This document shows, one piece after another, positions 29,830 through 40,659 of a DNA stretch of 64,000 bases; position 1 is the first letter of the stretch, and each line of letters opens with the position of its first letter. The translations under genes and the position numbers were made by a program. Source of the stretch: Parelaphostrongylus tenuis. Taxonomy: Eukaryota; Nematoda; Chromadorea; Rhabditida; Metastrongylidae. Location of the stretch: positions 1-64,000 of the forward strand of contig JAHQIW010000373.1 in the NCBI GenBank assembly GCA_019055375.1, read 5' to 3'. The notes under the pieces were generated by a model that saw only the letters and a program-made list of their open reading frames with translations, had not been told where the DNA came from and ran no database searches.

Positions 29830-32240
29830 ATAGAACCGATTCTTCTAGAGTTAATGACGAAACGCGAAGAAGTAACTTTCTAGCCAATATTTTTCCTCTA
29901 AAGAAATAGATTAAGATTTTCAGACAAGTGCTACCTTTGTCGGTTTTATCCAGGCTCACAAAGGGACATTCTAATTTATCAAACTTCAAATTCTCTAGAG
30001 TTTCAAATACTACAAGCAAATGCCTATTCGAAAGCGTTCATTTTCACACTGTGATGTGGGCTCAGATAGGCGAAGGAGAACAGCATGGAGACTCCTGAGA
30101 CTCTTGAAAAAGCCTTTAACTAAATAGCAAACGTTGGATTCTGTGTTTCTCTTGCGTTTAACTGCCATCTCAATGATCTGTTATGCAGCACAGACGTGAG
30201 CCGAAATCACAACCGCATCAAGGAATTTACGTACCACTCGGCGTGTTCTCAAAGAAAGTTTTCTGAAATTAAGCGGCCCTCACAGCGTCTAGTAGCTCTA
30301 GCTCCTCCGTTCGCTGGAGCACTTCGTGAGCTAGAAGGAATTTTTAGAAATTAATTATTTGCGTCGAGGATTGGTAAATTTTTCAAATCTAAATTTGTCG
30401 ACTTCTGGAAGCACGGTATTGATTTATTGCCTTCGAGATGGCCGAAATATGTTCAGGCTGATGGTGCATACTCTGAATATATAGCAATTTTACTTACTTC
30501 CGGTCATTGAATTTAGTGTTTATTTCTCTTGCGATCAAACATAAGAAATGGCCTAATGCTATCAGTGTGCTGGCAGTGGCGAGCGAGTGTGAACTCAGCT
30601 ACTTTGTGCGCAGAAGGCACGCGATCTCGCCTCCACAATCTATAACCTGCCTTTGACAGAACCAGGCCAATCACGATCCAATGTCCACCTGAGATGTGGC
30701 CGCCACGGTCATCGAGGTCAACTATAACGCCAAGATCTCCGAGACGAGCTTCAAGGAATTACGTAGTCCTCAGTACGCCACCTCTCACAGTGTGACAAAT
30801 TACTACACCATAGCTCAATTTCTCCACTGCAGCTCACTCACCAGTGTCGCTCACTTGCACTGTAGATCACTCATTAGCATAGTTCACTCTTTATCATATT
30901 CTCATAAAGGCTACTCACAGCATTACATACACATTACTGGCAGATACACTTTCTCATTGTCGTTCTTACTAGTCGCTGCTCTGATAATCTTGTTTTGCAT
31001 ATAGAGGTTTGATTGTCCAAGCTAGCTCTCTTAAACCACCCTGGCGAACTACGCTTTCAGCTACTGTCACAATCCACTGAACTCTCGCAACAATTCTAGT
31101 GCATCGGCCAGCAACCGAATCCGGATCGCTCGCATGGCAGGCGTGCCTTCTACCAGTGAGCAACTAATGCACCGCCAGCTACCACAATCCACAACCAGCG
31201 CAACATTTAATGAGTTTAACATAACTATGGACAGTGTTTTATTTTTGTGTTCATCAATGTATTTATCCAAAACGCTTAATCTTACCAAAACTGTAACTCA
31301 CAGCCTGCTTCGTCGTCGCTTTGAGGAAATTTCTTTGATTGGAAGAGTCCCTTGGAAATCTTCAAATTTCACTTGAAAAGATTACTGTATGGAACACTCT
31401 TAGTTTACCGTACACTTATATTATGTACTAATGGCACTGATTTGTGGATGCTTGACAAATTTATATAATTTCATCACACAATGCTTTTTATTCGTGGATA
31501 ATAACTTTCTTATGATTATCTGTATTATATAAGCTCAGCACTATTTGGAAATGATACTTTACCAGAGCTAATGTTACCTGTTGCCTTCTATGTCATCACT
31601 TCTTACTTAACACGTTTGTGTTTATATTCTCACACCGAAAGTCTTGTCATTGCTACGTCGTTATTATTATATTGCTAAAGTTGCAAATAAACAGTTCGGT
31701 CAATTATAGGCTAAGGTTTGTTTTATAAAAATACAGAAGATTCTCATGCAGCGTGCCAGGGTAAACATTCTGATAATGGGTTGAGCGACAAGTTGGTAGG
31801 CGATCAGCTCGCTCGACAATCAGTGTTCCAGTAGACAATCCGACTTATAATAGCTTGATCTCTTGTTCACGTTCTTGTAGCGTGCTTCGTTCTCACTCTT
31901 TGTTTCGCCATCCATTATGGTTAAAATTCTGTAGGTGCCATGGGGTAGATGTCTTTTTTTTCACAAAAAAATATCGTACTCATTTATCTATTTTCTGCGA
32001 CTGCTGTTCGATTTCAACCTCACCGATGAATTATCTGCTACAGATACTACCACACGCTTTCAGCAGAAATCTGTTTTTTGCGCTTAGAAAATCACAAGAA
32101 TAGTTTATCACCGTGTTTATTCCATTACAGCAATGACGGAGTGCCTATCACTGAGAATCCTGTCTCTAGCTACGATTCGTACTTGATAGCTGGAATTTGA
32201 AGTTTACGTCGTAGGTTCTCGCGAAGTTCATACTCTGATC
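29830..32240 (+). repeat. Duplicated block, direct copy of 43,190-45,440
   Basis: Long collinear similarity: TTTTCAGACAAGTGCTACC (29,918), TTATGCAGCACAGACGTG (30,180), CTGGAGCACTTC (30,310), GAGGTCAACTATAACGCCAAG (30,714), CATTACATACACATTACTGGCAGATAC (30,922), TTGGTAGGCGATCAGCTCGCTCGACAATCAG (31,793) and TCACAAGAATAGTTTATCACCG (32,091). Divergence is moderate, with indels. It contains a decayed RTE-like end and a tRNA-like head at 31,095-31,180 (-). No frame is conserved between the copies. Confidence 0.75.
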
Positions 32241-32249
32241 TATGAAAGA

Positions 32250-32580
32250 AAATAGAGACTGAAGACATTATTTCAACGAGTCATCACTTGAAATTATTTT
32301 AGAACAACGAACAATGAGGATATTCATAGTAGTAGTGTCGACGGTGTCGTTGTATAGATGATGAGAGAACGAGACGAGTCAGAAAGATGAACTTGGTTGA
32401 GATTTTCCAACCATCATTCGCATCTGCGTGAAATGAATTTGCAGAGAGTTTTATGTGATAAGTTTAGGTGTAATAAGCATGTCTCAGCTCCACATTGAGC
32501 TCTGCCAATTAGGTAGAATCTATTAAAATAACGAGTGAGTGTGAACATTAACTTCGAAACGCTTTTCGAAGTATGTCAGG
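32250..32580. other. No recognisable gene
   Basis: Short spacer between the duplicated block and the hammerhead repeats. No coding or RNA signal seen. Confidence 0.5.
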
Positions 32581-32585
32581 TAATC

Positions 32586-33300
32586 ATTTGTTTTTGAGCC
32601 ACGTATGTCATGTGGTCTGCTAAAATAGGCTGACTTATAGAGCCCGAGACACGTGTTTCGATAATGTGACCCCGTTGGTCGTAAAGTTACCCTTTCGTCC
32701 TTTGCCAATCTTGTGTATGTGCTCCAGTCCCCACACTAAGAATTAGTGACAACGAGCATTTTACATTCTATGTGCGGTGAAAGTGTCACCGAACACATAG
32801 TGTTGTACACTCGATTGCTCTTGACTAGTATATTTAGTATATCACATCCTTAGTTTCAAGTGTTTCTCAAGACTACAGCTCAAACTTCAATATGCCAGTT
32901 TATCACTTTTTGAGCCACAATGTTATGTGGTCTATTAAAGTGGGCTAACTTATAGAGCCCGTTACACCACATAACAAAGTCAGCAAATTTCAACAGACCA
33001 CCTGACATGCATGACTCAAAAAATGATTATCTGGTGTGTTGAACGTTAAGCTGTGATCTTGAGAAACGACTCGAAACGAAAGATATGATGTATTAAATAT
33101 ACTAGCCAAGAGCAATCGAATGTGTTCGGTGGTAATTCCACAGGCCATAGAGCTTAAAATGTTGGTCGTCGCTAACTTTTAGTGTGTTGACTGGAGCGCC
33201 CACACAAGGTTGGCAAAAGACGAAAGGGCGACTGCTCGACTGACTAGACCACAAGATCGAAACACGTGTATCGGGCTCTATAAGTTAGCCCATTCTGATT
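32586..33300. repeat. Two hammerhead-bearing monomers in inverted (tail-to-tail) arrangement
   Basis: A minus monomer spans 32,586-32,905 (320 bp, from TTTTTGAGCCACGTATGTC to the next TTTTTGAGCCACAATG). A partial second minus start (to GAGCCCGTTACAC at 32,967) turns at CACATAACAAA into a plus monomer that runs to the ribozyme at 33,234-33,276 and ends TAAGTTAGCCCATTC. The structure matches 14,258-14,660. The minus ribozyme (about 32,640-32,690) is decayed. Confidence 0.75.
33234..33276 (+). ncRNA. Hammerhead ribozyme motif, one core substitution
   Basis: Stem I GCTCGA/TCGGGC (one wobble), stem II GACC..GATC, GAAA, CACGTG and TA are present, but the core reads CTGACTA where CTGANGA is required. 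The changed base is the catalytic G, so activity is not expected. Confidence 0.6.
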
Positions 33301-33304
33301 GTTG

Positions 33305-34015
33305 TTCTCGTATGTGTTGGGCACACATGAGGTATGCCGAGTAAATTTCATACGTAACACAACCCTTCCTGTCGTGACGGCAATGTGTATGTTTGTCAAA
33401 CTACACACTTGAGCCAATCTCGCCGCCATCAGTTATTCTGACCTGACTAGATCTATTCGACATGCTATAACTCAGTATTTGGTGATTCAGTTGGGAATAT
33501 GTGACCCAATCATACAATATGCGTCTCACCTATGGCGTTACCACATCAGTTATCACACATTTCATTGTTTTTCTCTGCTGGCGCATCGATGTCCAACGAA
33601 GGGCATGTTACGCACTCGAATTTTTGGTCCCACGCAGCGAGAACAGCACCGATTAGTGGAAGTGGGGCGAGGGGAGGGCTTAGAGCAGATCAGCCGGCAA
33701 TTATCATGTCAACTCACTTGTTTCTTACTGCTCTAGTACAGGCATTTTCCATTGTAGTTCCTCTACCAGAGAGATACGTTATCCAAAGGGACACTCTATC
33801 AGATGAGAGATCACCAAATTCTTTTCTCTCGGCAATCAGCATTTTGAAAAAACCGTTTTTCGTCGATTTCATAGACAATCGAATTATGTGACTAAATATC
33901 GACAATTTCATATAGGGTTTCAGCCTATAGAAGTTTTTGTCCATAAGATAAGTAGATAAGTCAAAAAAATTTCTTTGTCCCTTTCATAGCAGTCTATGAT
34001 GTAATAATAGCATAT
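33305..34015. other. No recognisable gene; G-rich repeat scrap
   Basis: The segment around 33,640-33,720 (AGTGGGGCGAGGGGAGGG followed by AGATCAGCCGGC) resembles the G-rich part of the dispersed family at 1.6 and 46.6 kb. The three overlapping open frames here show no motif. Confidence 0.4.
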
Positions 34016-34019
34016 CTAA

Positions 34020-34390
34020 GATTGCGGAGTCATGTGCGAAATTTCTAACCGTAGGCTGGACTTGAACACATGTTTCACCCATTCAGAATGCATTTGACCG
34101 CTATACCACCAACTGTTAACACTTAATAAGAAGTCAGTTTTATTTGACCTCCACCTTCGGTGTTATGATGTTTCAATCTACCAAATAATGTGGAGTGCTG
34201 TACAAAAACGTTTGCGTCAGCCGGGATTCGAAACCAGATCTCACTCTTTCCGGAAGCGTATGCTAACCGTTGCACCACCTACGCTCCATTCGCTTAGCAC
34301 TCTTTCTACGGAAAGAGTGAGATCTGGGCTTAAATTCCGGCTGGCAAAAACGCTTTTGCACAGCACTCTACAATATTGGGTATGTTAACA
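34020..34390 (-). repeat. Fold-back tRNA-like repeat (family S3)
   Basis: A minus-strand tRNA-like segment at about 34,207-34,290 (TGGTGCAACGGTTAGCATACGC...GGTTTCGAATCCCGGCTGACGC) is followed by an inverted copy of its own 3' part (AGAGTGAGATCTGGGCTTAAATTCCGGCTGG). The whole is enclosed by AGTGCTGTACAAAAACG (left) and CTTTTGCACAGCACTCTAC (right). A second tRNA-like scrap is at 34,030-34,110. The inverted counterpart is at 42,955-43,155. Confidence 0.6.
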
Positions 34391-35510
34391 GTTGGTCTCT
34401 AGTGACTTCTACTCTTCATAACGCAGAAAGAGAAATTGAGGACTGAGGACTTCGTTGGAGGAGTGATAGCACAAACTATCAGGTGAAACGCGGCTCAACT
34501 CATACCTGAGCTTAGAGGTAGATAGGCCGTTGAGAACAATTTCACAGGTGTAGATGTAGCACAATCGTATACGCATAGAACTATCAACTAAAACTGCCTG
34601 AAAAAATGGCTAAACCTTTTTCGGGTCTTAAGATTGCGTCTCATTACAACGCTCTTCTCCATAGAATTATATCGATCTGTAATTCTGATAACCACCTCAT
34701 GTACATTTAATTTGTTGTTACACTTAAAACATAATTTAGTTTCGCATTCGGGACCGTGTCGGTCGCGCAGCGCAATTTTCTTGTGGCATCCGATGCGCGC
34801 TTATTGTAAAGCTCAATGTTCTTTTAGCGGTAACGACGAACTAGGAAGTCTCCCTCAATAACTAAGCGCATATCCTCAAGATTTTTAACTCAAATTTTTC
34901 AAGATCTGTGTTGTCGAAGCACTGCTGAATTATTTGAGGAAAAGAGTTGCTCATCGAAAGATGCTCAAGTGCTAAGTAACATACTTTTTTTCCTGTTACT
35001 GTGTGATACAGAGACTTATCAACAAATAAAGCATATTTTTCAATTTTTCGACATTTGAGCTATCTTGTAGCAACTAAAGGGTATAAGAAGATCGAAAAGT
35101 ACTCTTTTTTGAATATTGATGCTGATAAGGGATGCACCGTGTCATGCCCAATGATGAACACGTGCTCTTCCTGTACTCACTCGTGCTACATTTTAGAAGC
35201 ACTTTCACATAAATCTCACATAATAGAGCTGTTCAGTTGCAGAAGAAATTTTCTTATGCTACGTTCTCAAAAGACGTATGAAGGATTTCAAGAAAAGTTG
35301 TCTTGAAAATGTTTCGCAGACGGTTCATTTGTGCTATTCCATCCTTTATTTAACGATAAGACACCTCTGAGATGTAAGCCTCACCTGTAATTACCAATAA
35401 ACCACCTATAACGTTCGAGCGGCGGGCTACCATTTTAGACGTGAAATGTGGTCTTTGCTCTTACGTCGTTATATGGTATTAAAATAGTGAAGAGCTGTAC
35501 AGTGGCCCGG
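34390..35510 (+). repeat. Inverted duplicate of 42,420-42,960 and of 4,300-5,105
   Basis: 34,390-34,990 is the reverse complement of 42,420-42,960 (landmarks GAAAGAGAAATTGAGGACT, CCTGAGCTTAGAG, ACAGGTGTAGATGTA, AGATTGCGTCTCATTACAAC, CGGGACCGTGTCGG). 34,742-35,510 is the reverse complement of 4,300-5,105. No gene is seen. Confidence 0.65.
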
Positions 35511-35701
35511 CCGGGCATATGAAGAAGTTTGTGTAGGTAAAATAATTTTATTATTGCTGTTACACTTACTAAAAAGCCTTTTTTTAAGGTAAAGAAATTC
35601 TTGGAATCGCGATGACTTAAGCTTTCTAACGATTACCAAATATGATTCTTGATTTTCTTCTTTGAGCAGAACACGAGGTGTTACATTGAACTTTATTCGA
35701 T

Positions 35702-35740
35702 AGCTGACGTTTCGGCAGTTCGCCTTCTTCAGAGCCTGGA
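35702..35740 (-). ncRNA. Hammerhead ribozyme motif in the left inverted repeat
   Basis: On the minus strand: CTGAAGA (35,732 to 35,726), stem II AGGC-GAACT-GCC, GAAA, then CGTC at 35,710-35,706, with the cleavage site GTC. Stem I is about four pairs (GGCT with AGCT). Stem III is almost absent, as is known for hammerheads of Penelope-like elements. It mirrors the right-end copy exactly. Confidence 0.7.
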
Positions 35741-35812
35741 AAGATCAAAATGTTTGCAATACAATCAGTCAAACACCTCCATTACTTCTTTAGAGAAAAT
35801 CACCAGACCTAG

Positions 35813-37132
35813 ATGTTCCTGGATCGTCTACGTAACGCAAACCCGAACAACGCGTACGTGATGGAGTCATTCGACGTCACTGCTTTATATACCAACGTGT
35901 CGAATGACTCCGCATTGCAAGCCACACATGAGCTTCTTATACAACACCAGGGAGCTGTAAACATGTATGGCTTGACGATTGAGCAGTTCATGATCCTACT
36001 AAAAGAGTGCTTGAACTGTTCAATCTTCAGATGGTCCGGGAATTATTATGCTCAAACCAGAGGGCTGGCAATGGGACAGCGACTGGCACCTAGCCTGGCC
36101 ATTGCCTTTATGTCTAAAGTGGAAGCACCAGTGATGGATCTCCGGCCATTACTCTACTGTAGGTATATAGATGATTGCTTGATTATCTGTTCCACTCAAG
36201 AGGAGCTGGATGATTGTTTTAGATTGCTGAATGAACAGTCAGAGTATATAAGATTCACCCGTGAGATACCAAAAGACGATTGGCTTCCATTCTTGAACGT
36301 GCAAATAAGCTTAACTGAGAGCGGCTACATAACGAAGTGGTACCGAAAGCCAAGTAGTAAGAATATCTTGGTTCACTATCTCTCTTCTCATCCCTCACAT
36401 ACGAAGAAGGCGCTAGTAAAAAACATGTTTCGAACAGCAGCCAATGTATGTACCGGGGAGGAGCAGAGAGTAGAATCCGTGAAACTGGCGCGGGAAATAG
36501 CCACTTCTAATGGATACGAATTCGTAGCCCCTCGGCTTAGGTTTAGAGGAAATAATGCGCCTCCGAACGAAAACTTAGTTGAAAGGAAAGTCCCGTTTAT
36601 CATCCCGTTCTATTCAGATGAGATTAGTACAGCTATAAAACGATGTTTGAAAAGAGCGGGTTTAGAGCAATCGGTGGCCATTATTGAAATACCACCGAAT
36701 ACTCTAAAACGCCAACTAGTTCGCAACCGCTTATATGACCGTCTCTGTATGATGAAAGATTGTAAAATATGTCCTAACGGCAGAGACGGTGATTGCATGA
36801 GCGTAGGTACAGTCTACCTAATCTCTTGCAAAGCGTGTAGTGATAAATATGTTGGCGAAACGGGTAGGCCGCTCTATGCACGCATAGAAGAACACCTAGC
36901 TGACAAGCGTCTTAATAGACAAAACATCCCGCTAGGGACGCATAGAGCACAGAAGCACGACGGAGTTGATTTTGAAATCGAAGTCACCATCCTTGCGCAG
37001 GAGCAAAAAACATCAGCGCGAAAGATCTTGGAAGCATTTTGGATTAATACGACCAATCCAACCATAAACCGCAGGGAGGAATGCCTTGTAAACACTCGTG
37101 ATATGAGCCAGTATATAAGACTGTTGTTTTGA
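35813..37132 (+). CDS. Penelope-like reverse transcriptase with GIY-YIG endonuclease
   Basis: A 439-codon frame without stops. The RT fingers/palm motifs are in order: FDVTALYTNV (residues 20-29, motif A), QTRGLAMGQRLAPSLA (81-96, motif B), YCRYIDDCLIIC (115-126, catalytic YIDD at 118-121), LPFLNVQI (158-165) and a WYRKPSSKNILVHYLSSHPSH block (about 176-196). A Cys-rich linker follows (C312, C317, C320, C328). The C-terminal endonuclease has TVYLISC (333-339), KYVGETGRPLYARI.EHL (345-362) and the conserved LEAFWINTTNPTINRR region (Glu407, Asn residues at 412-419). This fusion is the hallmark of Penelope-like elements, which copy themselves by target-primed reverse transcription. Compared with full-length members (about 800 residues or more) the N-terminal domain is missing, so the chosen Met may be internal to the original protein. 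The TGA stop is at 37,130. Confidence 0.93.
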   Translation: MFLDRLRNANPNNAYVMESFDVTALYTNVSNDSALQATHELLIQHQGAVNMYGLTIEQFMILLKECLNCSIFRWSGNYYAQTRGLAMGQRLAPSLAIAFMSKVEAPVMDLRPLLYCRYIDDCLIICSTQEELDDCFRLLNEQSEYIRFTREIPKDDWLPFLNVQISLTESGYITKWYRKPSSKNILVHYLSSHPSHTKKALVKNMFRTAANVCTGEEQRVESVKLAREIATSNGYEFVAPRLRFRGNNAPPNENLVERKVPFIIPFYSDEISTAIKRCLKRAGLEQSVAIIEIPPNTLKRQLVRNRLYDRLCMMKDCKICPNGRDGDCMSVGTVYLISCKACSDKYVGETGRPLYARIEEHLADKRLNRQNIPLGTHRAQKHDGVDFEIEVTILAQEQKTSARKILEAFWINTTNPTINRREECLVNTRDMSQYIRLLF

Positions 37133-37335
37133 TGGGTAGGGTGCATTACGAGCCTATGTGTCTCTCTTGCTGGTGATCTCCACTTGGATCATCCAGTGGA
37201 ACAAATATAAAAAGCGGTGAGTATGTTGAGTGTTGATTTTTGCTTGATGCGATTGAAATCTAGGTCTGGTGATTTTCTCTAAAGAAGTAATGGAGGTGTT
37301 TGACTGATTGTATTGCAAACATTTTGATCTTTCCA

Positions 37336-37372
37336 GGCTCTGAAGAAGGCGAACTGCCGAAACGTCAGCTAT
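37336..37372 (+). ncRNA. Hammerhead ribozyme motif in the right inverted repeat
   Basis: CTGAAGA (37,340-37,346), stem II with GGC (37,348-37,350) pairing GCC (37,356-37,358), GAAA (37,359-37,362), then CG and the cleavage dinucleotide UC of GTC (37,364-37,366). Stem I pairs GGCT (37,336-37,339) with AGCT (37,367-37,370), one wobble. It lies downstream of the ORF in sense orientation, so the element transcript would contain it. Confidence 0.75.
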
Positions 37373-37479
37373 CGAATAAAGTTCAATGTAACACCTCGTG
37401 TTCTGCTCAAAGAAGAAAATCAAGAATCATACTGAAGCATGCCGAGGTTAATAGACAGTCGGTCTTGGGAGTTGTTAGA

Positions 37480-38025
37480 AGAATTACCAAATATCTTAAA
37501 CAAAACGTTTCTGCAGCGAGAAAGGCTTCGAAGCAATCGCGTACTTGAGCTGATACCCTTCGTCTTGTAAGGGTTAAAAAGTAGAAGTTCAGACTTCCGA
37601 CATTTTCAACTAATCGCATTTTTTAAATCGTTGCCAAAAAATTGTCGACATACTGTTTTGTTTTTTTACAAACTTAGCTGTAGAGAATAGAATTTAAGAC
37701 CCGACATTTGAGACAGTGTTCATAATTAGCGGCCTAAAGTTACGGTACAAGAAGTACAGTTAAGAAAGCTTACAGCGAATTAGACAAAAAGAGCATTTGT
37801 GTGGGTAAAAACTTCGTCGGCTAATCTCCCTCATTTATCGTTTTTTTGCTTCTGAGCAGGTACAATATTTTCGCCGTATTGGACAAATCGGCGTTTCATG
37901 TTGTTTGTGAGACTTCGAAGAGTTATCAGAGACACGACGGTGCTATAGGCATATATTGGTCTGTCATCGTGATTGAGACACATATTGTCGTTCTGTGCAA
38001 CAAACTTCCAACTGAATTATCTACA
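37480..38025. other. No recognisable gene
   Basis: Flank of the Penelope-like element. A weak match of 37,855-37,890 to the region around 8,470 suggests old repeat. No frame of interest. Confidence 0.4.
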
Positions 38026-38029
38026 ATAA

Positions 38030-38660
38030 CTTTGGCTAGATTGAGCAGCTATTCCATTAGGATGTGAATTTCTCTCGCAAACAAATTGAGATTAATAACT
38101 TTATAACTAGAGTTAATTGAAATAACTGCAAACCATTATCATGAAGCGGTATCCAGATCTAACCACTGCCGGAATTATCGAGGGTGTCGTGAAAAGTGCA
38201 ATCAGTGCTGAAAGCAGACATCACAAATGAACATTCTTTTAAATCAAAATTAGATAATTATCTGTCATTAGACCACACACTAATGCTTATCACTAAATCC
38301 TTGTCAGCGAGAGTTGCTGCCATTTTTTCTGCTACGTTTCAAAAAAACAGAAGTGCAGTGAGGGTAAGGTAACTGTTGACCAGTAGATGTTGCCCTTTAC
38401 GACTTAAGGTTTTTGCGAAAAATCATACTCTTTGTGGTCTCTGTAGAAACGGTAAAGATGCTTGGTTTCTTTTCGGATCGTCAACTTGGCTCTACAAATC
38501 AAACATCTTCTCTATGCTTATCCATGAATGAAGATCTAAAAGAGCGCAGCTGAGAGCGAAAGATAGAAATACGCGGCAAAAACGACGAAGGTGGGAGTAC
38601 CTATCATCTAATCCAACGATAATGCTATTTTGCGGCTAACTACGGTATTTTATCGTCGTC
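38030..38660 (+). repeat. Diverged duplicate of 8,580-9,220
   Basis: See the matching entry at 8,580: the same blocks in the same order, including TTATCATGAAG, AGATAATTATCTGTCATTAG and AATCATACTCTTTGTGG. Confidence 0.5.
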
Positions 38661-38699
38661 AAAAGTTAGGATTAAGGCAGGGTGATATCTTTGACAGAC

Positions 38700-39980
38700 T
38701 TTATGACCCTCGATATGGTTTGAGTGTGATCCATAGAGCGAGATCTCTTTAGAAAACCTGCTTTCTCGACTGATCGCGTCACATCCAAGGTTTTCGATGT
38801 GAACAGAAATATAATCTGATATTTTGATCTGATAATTCTGATAATATGAAAAATTTCAATTCTGCTATCAATGTACAGTTCAGATAAAGACTATAGAATT
38901 GACTTGCAATCGAAGTCGTTAACAAGTCCACTGAGTGGAAGATTACCGTGGTCAATCACAAAGTAGCATTCTCGTTCTATTAGATAAGACGTTCTCCTGT
39001 TTTTATCATCTTTATTTCGATTTTCAAGTCTCACCTGTTTCCTTTTAGATTTCCACTTGAGTATGAGTAAAGGCGACGTGAGACAACTATATTGGAGAAT
39101 ACACGATTTTTGAATTCAATCGATGCTGCAAGTACTGGTCATCTCTAAAGTTCCAAAAAAATCAAAATCGTTTTATTAAAAGCGCAAGCTGTGGTGGATA
39201 GTATGCATTTCTGATCATGAGATCAATTCAGCATCACTGCGCTACGGCTTTTTTTTACAGCGTGCTGGAAAAAAATGGCAACAATTCGTGCTGACAACGA
39301 TTTCGAGCAGCATGAATGTCATGAAACCCTTCAGGACCACCAGTTGTAATCGCCACTCCCAGTACAAATCGCAGCCCCGGTGTGCGATTTTTGGTATTTG
39401 ATTGGAGTTTTTTCACCGTTTTGGATAAAAGTCTGGGGTTCTATGCAAAAATTCGATAGATTAAAATCTTCTCTAGACACTCGTATACTTTTGTCACAGT
39501 AATGGTGGCATTTTGGTAATCGTAAGAAGATGTACAAAGAAAATAATGATATGAATTTATCACTTTTGATATATTTTATTATAAACGATACTTAGGAGTA
39601 ATAACAGTGGCTTAAAATCGAAATCGATGCATAGCATGTCAAAAAAGAGCCGTTGCACAATGAATGCGATGCCAGCTCATCAATAATTCTTACAGTAACT
39701 AAAAGTTCAGAGCAGACAAGTTATAGTTGATTCACACGAAGAGGATAAAAACTTATGGATTATAAAAGAGTTTGTGCAAGAAGGGTCAAATGTATTCAGG
39801 AGAAGAGGTAATTAAAGCAGACTATCCGTGTAATCATTGTTTTAGCAAATCCAAGTTTATTTATAGTCTAGGTGTAGAGATCTATTCTTTCATAACAATC
39901 GTAGCCTGATACTTCGACGATGCGCTGGATTCCTGCTGTATCAAGTTTACAAAATATGATGATTTCACTTAGCTAAAACA
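38700..39980. other. No recognisable gene
   Basis: AT-rich sequence. The 68-codon minus frame at 39,331-39,537 contains GAAICTGSGDYNWW but no known motif. Nothing else stands out. Confidence 0.4.
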
Positions 39981-39991
39981 TACAATAGGCA

Positions 39992-40644
39992 TTGCATATT
40001 CTGGGCAAGGCAATTATATGGAGAAAGAAAGCAAGAACGAAGGAAGAAGGAGTGGGAGAAACGAAGACATTCATAGATGTGTGTATGCAAATGAGCGTTG
40101 AGAAACTACCGCTGCTGAAAAATTATTGGAGCTGTCATCTCTCTTCTGGGAACCATTCTGAGGAGCAGATTTCATGCCCAGGCGTAAATTTTCGAAGGTT
40201 ATGAAACATTTGCATTCTGTCGATAATTCCAGGTGGGATGGAAAGAATAGACTACACAAAAGTAAAAACTTCCAAATACTTGTCAATACGATTTGCCAAG
40301 TTGTATGTAGACCAGGGAAGAATGTCTGCATCGAAAAATCAATGGTACCCTTCAAAAAAAAAATCATATTTTGGCAATCCCATCCCAGCAAAGTCACAGG
40401 TAATATAGCTCCACAGCCGACACCCACGTATGTTTTTGAAGTCACTTTACCACGTTATGGACGTTGTGTTGGATGTTATAGAAAATTGGTAATACGTCTA
40501 AGCACTGCTCATGCTCGAAACAAAGCAAAACGAGTAAGCACGAAGTGCAGTTTATGTAAGCAGTACGTTTGTCCACGTTGTTTCGACACTGCTCATTGGA
40601 GATATGCTCTTAGGCTTTTTGACATCCGACAAGTAGTGCATTAG
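39992..40644 (+). pseudogene. piggyBac-type transposase relic, internally deleted
   Basis: The first part (39,992-40,150) reads MSVEKLPLLKNYWSCHLSS, like the segment before the catalytic domain of piggyBac transposases. A frameshift near 40,150 leads into a 156-codon frame starting at 40,174 with FSKVMKHLHSVDNS, GKNRLHKSKNFQILVN and GKNVCIEKSMVPFKKK, which aligns with the family pattern ..SIDESMVPFKGR... The catalytic Asp is Glu here. About 200 residues carrying the other catalytic positions are missing, and the frame jumps to the C-terminal Cys-rich finger (TKCSLCKQYVCPRCFDTAHW), ending at TAG/TAA near 40,644. No inverted ends were identified. It cannot be an active transposase. The uninterrupted fusion of the two ends is notable. 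Confidence 0.7.
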
Positions 40645-40659
40645 GTCGGAAAACCATGC

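Larger units (their letters stand above)
35641..37431 (+). mobile_element. Penelope-like element, copy 1, with 174-bp inverted terminal repeats
   Basis: 35,641-35,814 and 37,258-37,431 are perfect inverted copies as far as I can compare them. Between them lies one uninterrupted RT/GIY-YIG ORF, which starts within a few bases of the left repeat and lacks the N-terminal part of a full Penelope-like protein. The element is therefore 5'-truncated with an inverted terminal copy, a structure common in this class. Each repeat contains a hammerhead motif. Exact identity of the arms and the intact frame indicate it is the youngest copy in the window; copies 2 and 3 are broken. Confidence 0.88.

Noticed and set aside
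35649..35861. Short frame at the left end of the Penelope-like element, and its twin at 37,154-37,423
   Set aside because: Both translate the same 174-bp inverted repeat, which holds the hammerhead. They start identically because the arms are identical, not because they are genes.
38650..38700. GLRQGD-like reverse transcriptase motif
   Set aside because: Only six residues match, with stops close on both sides and no other LINE block nearby.
40071..40445. 124-codon minus-strand frame
   Set aside because: Antisense shadow of the piggyBac relic.
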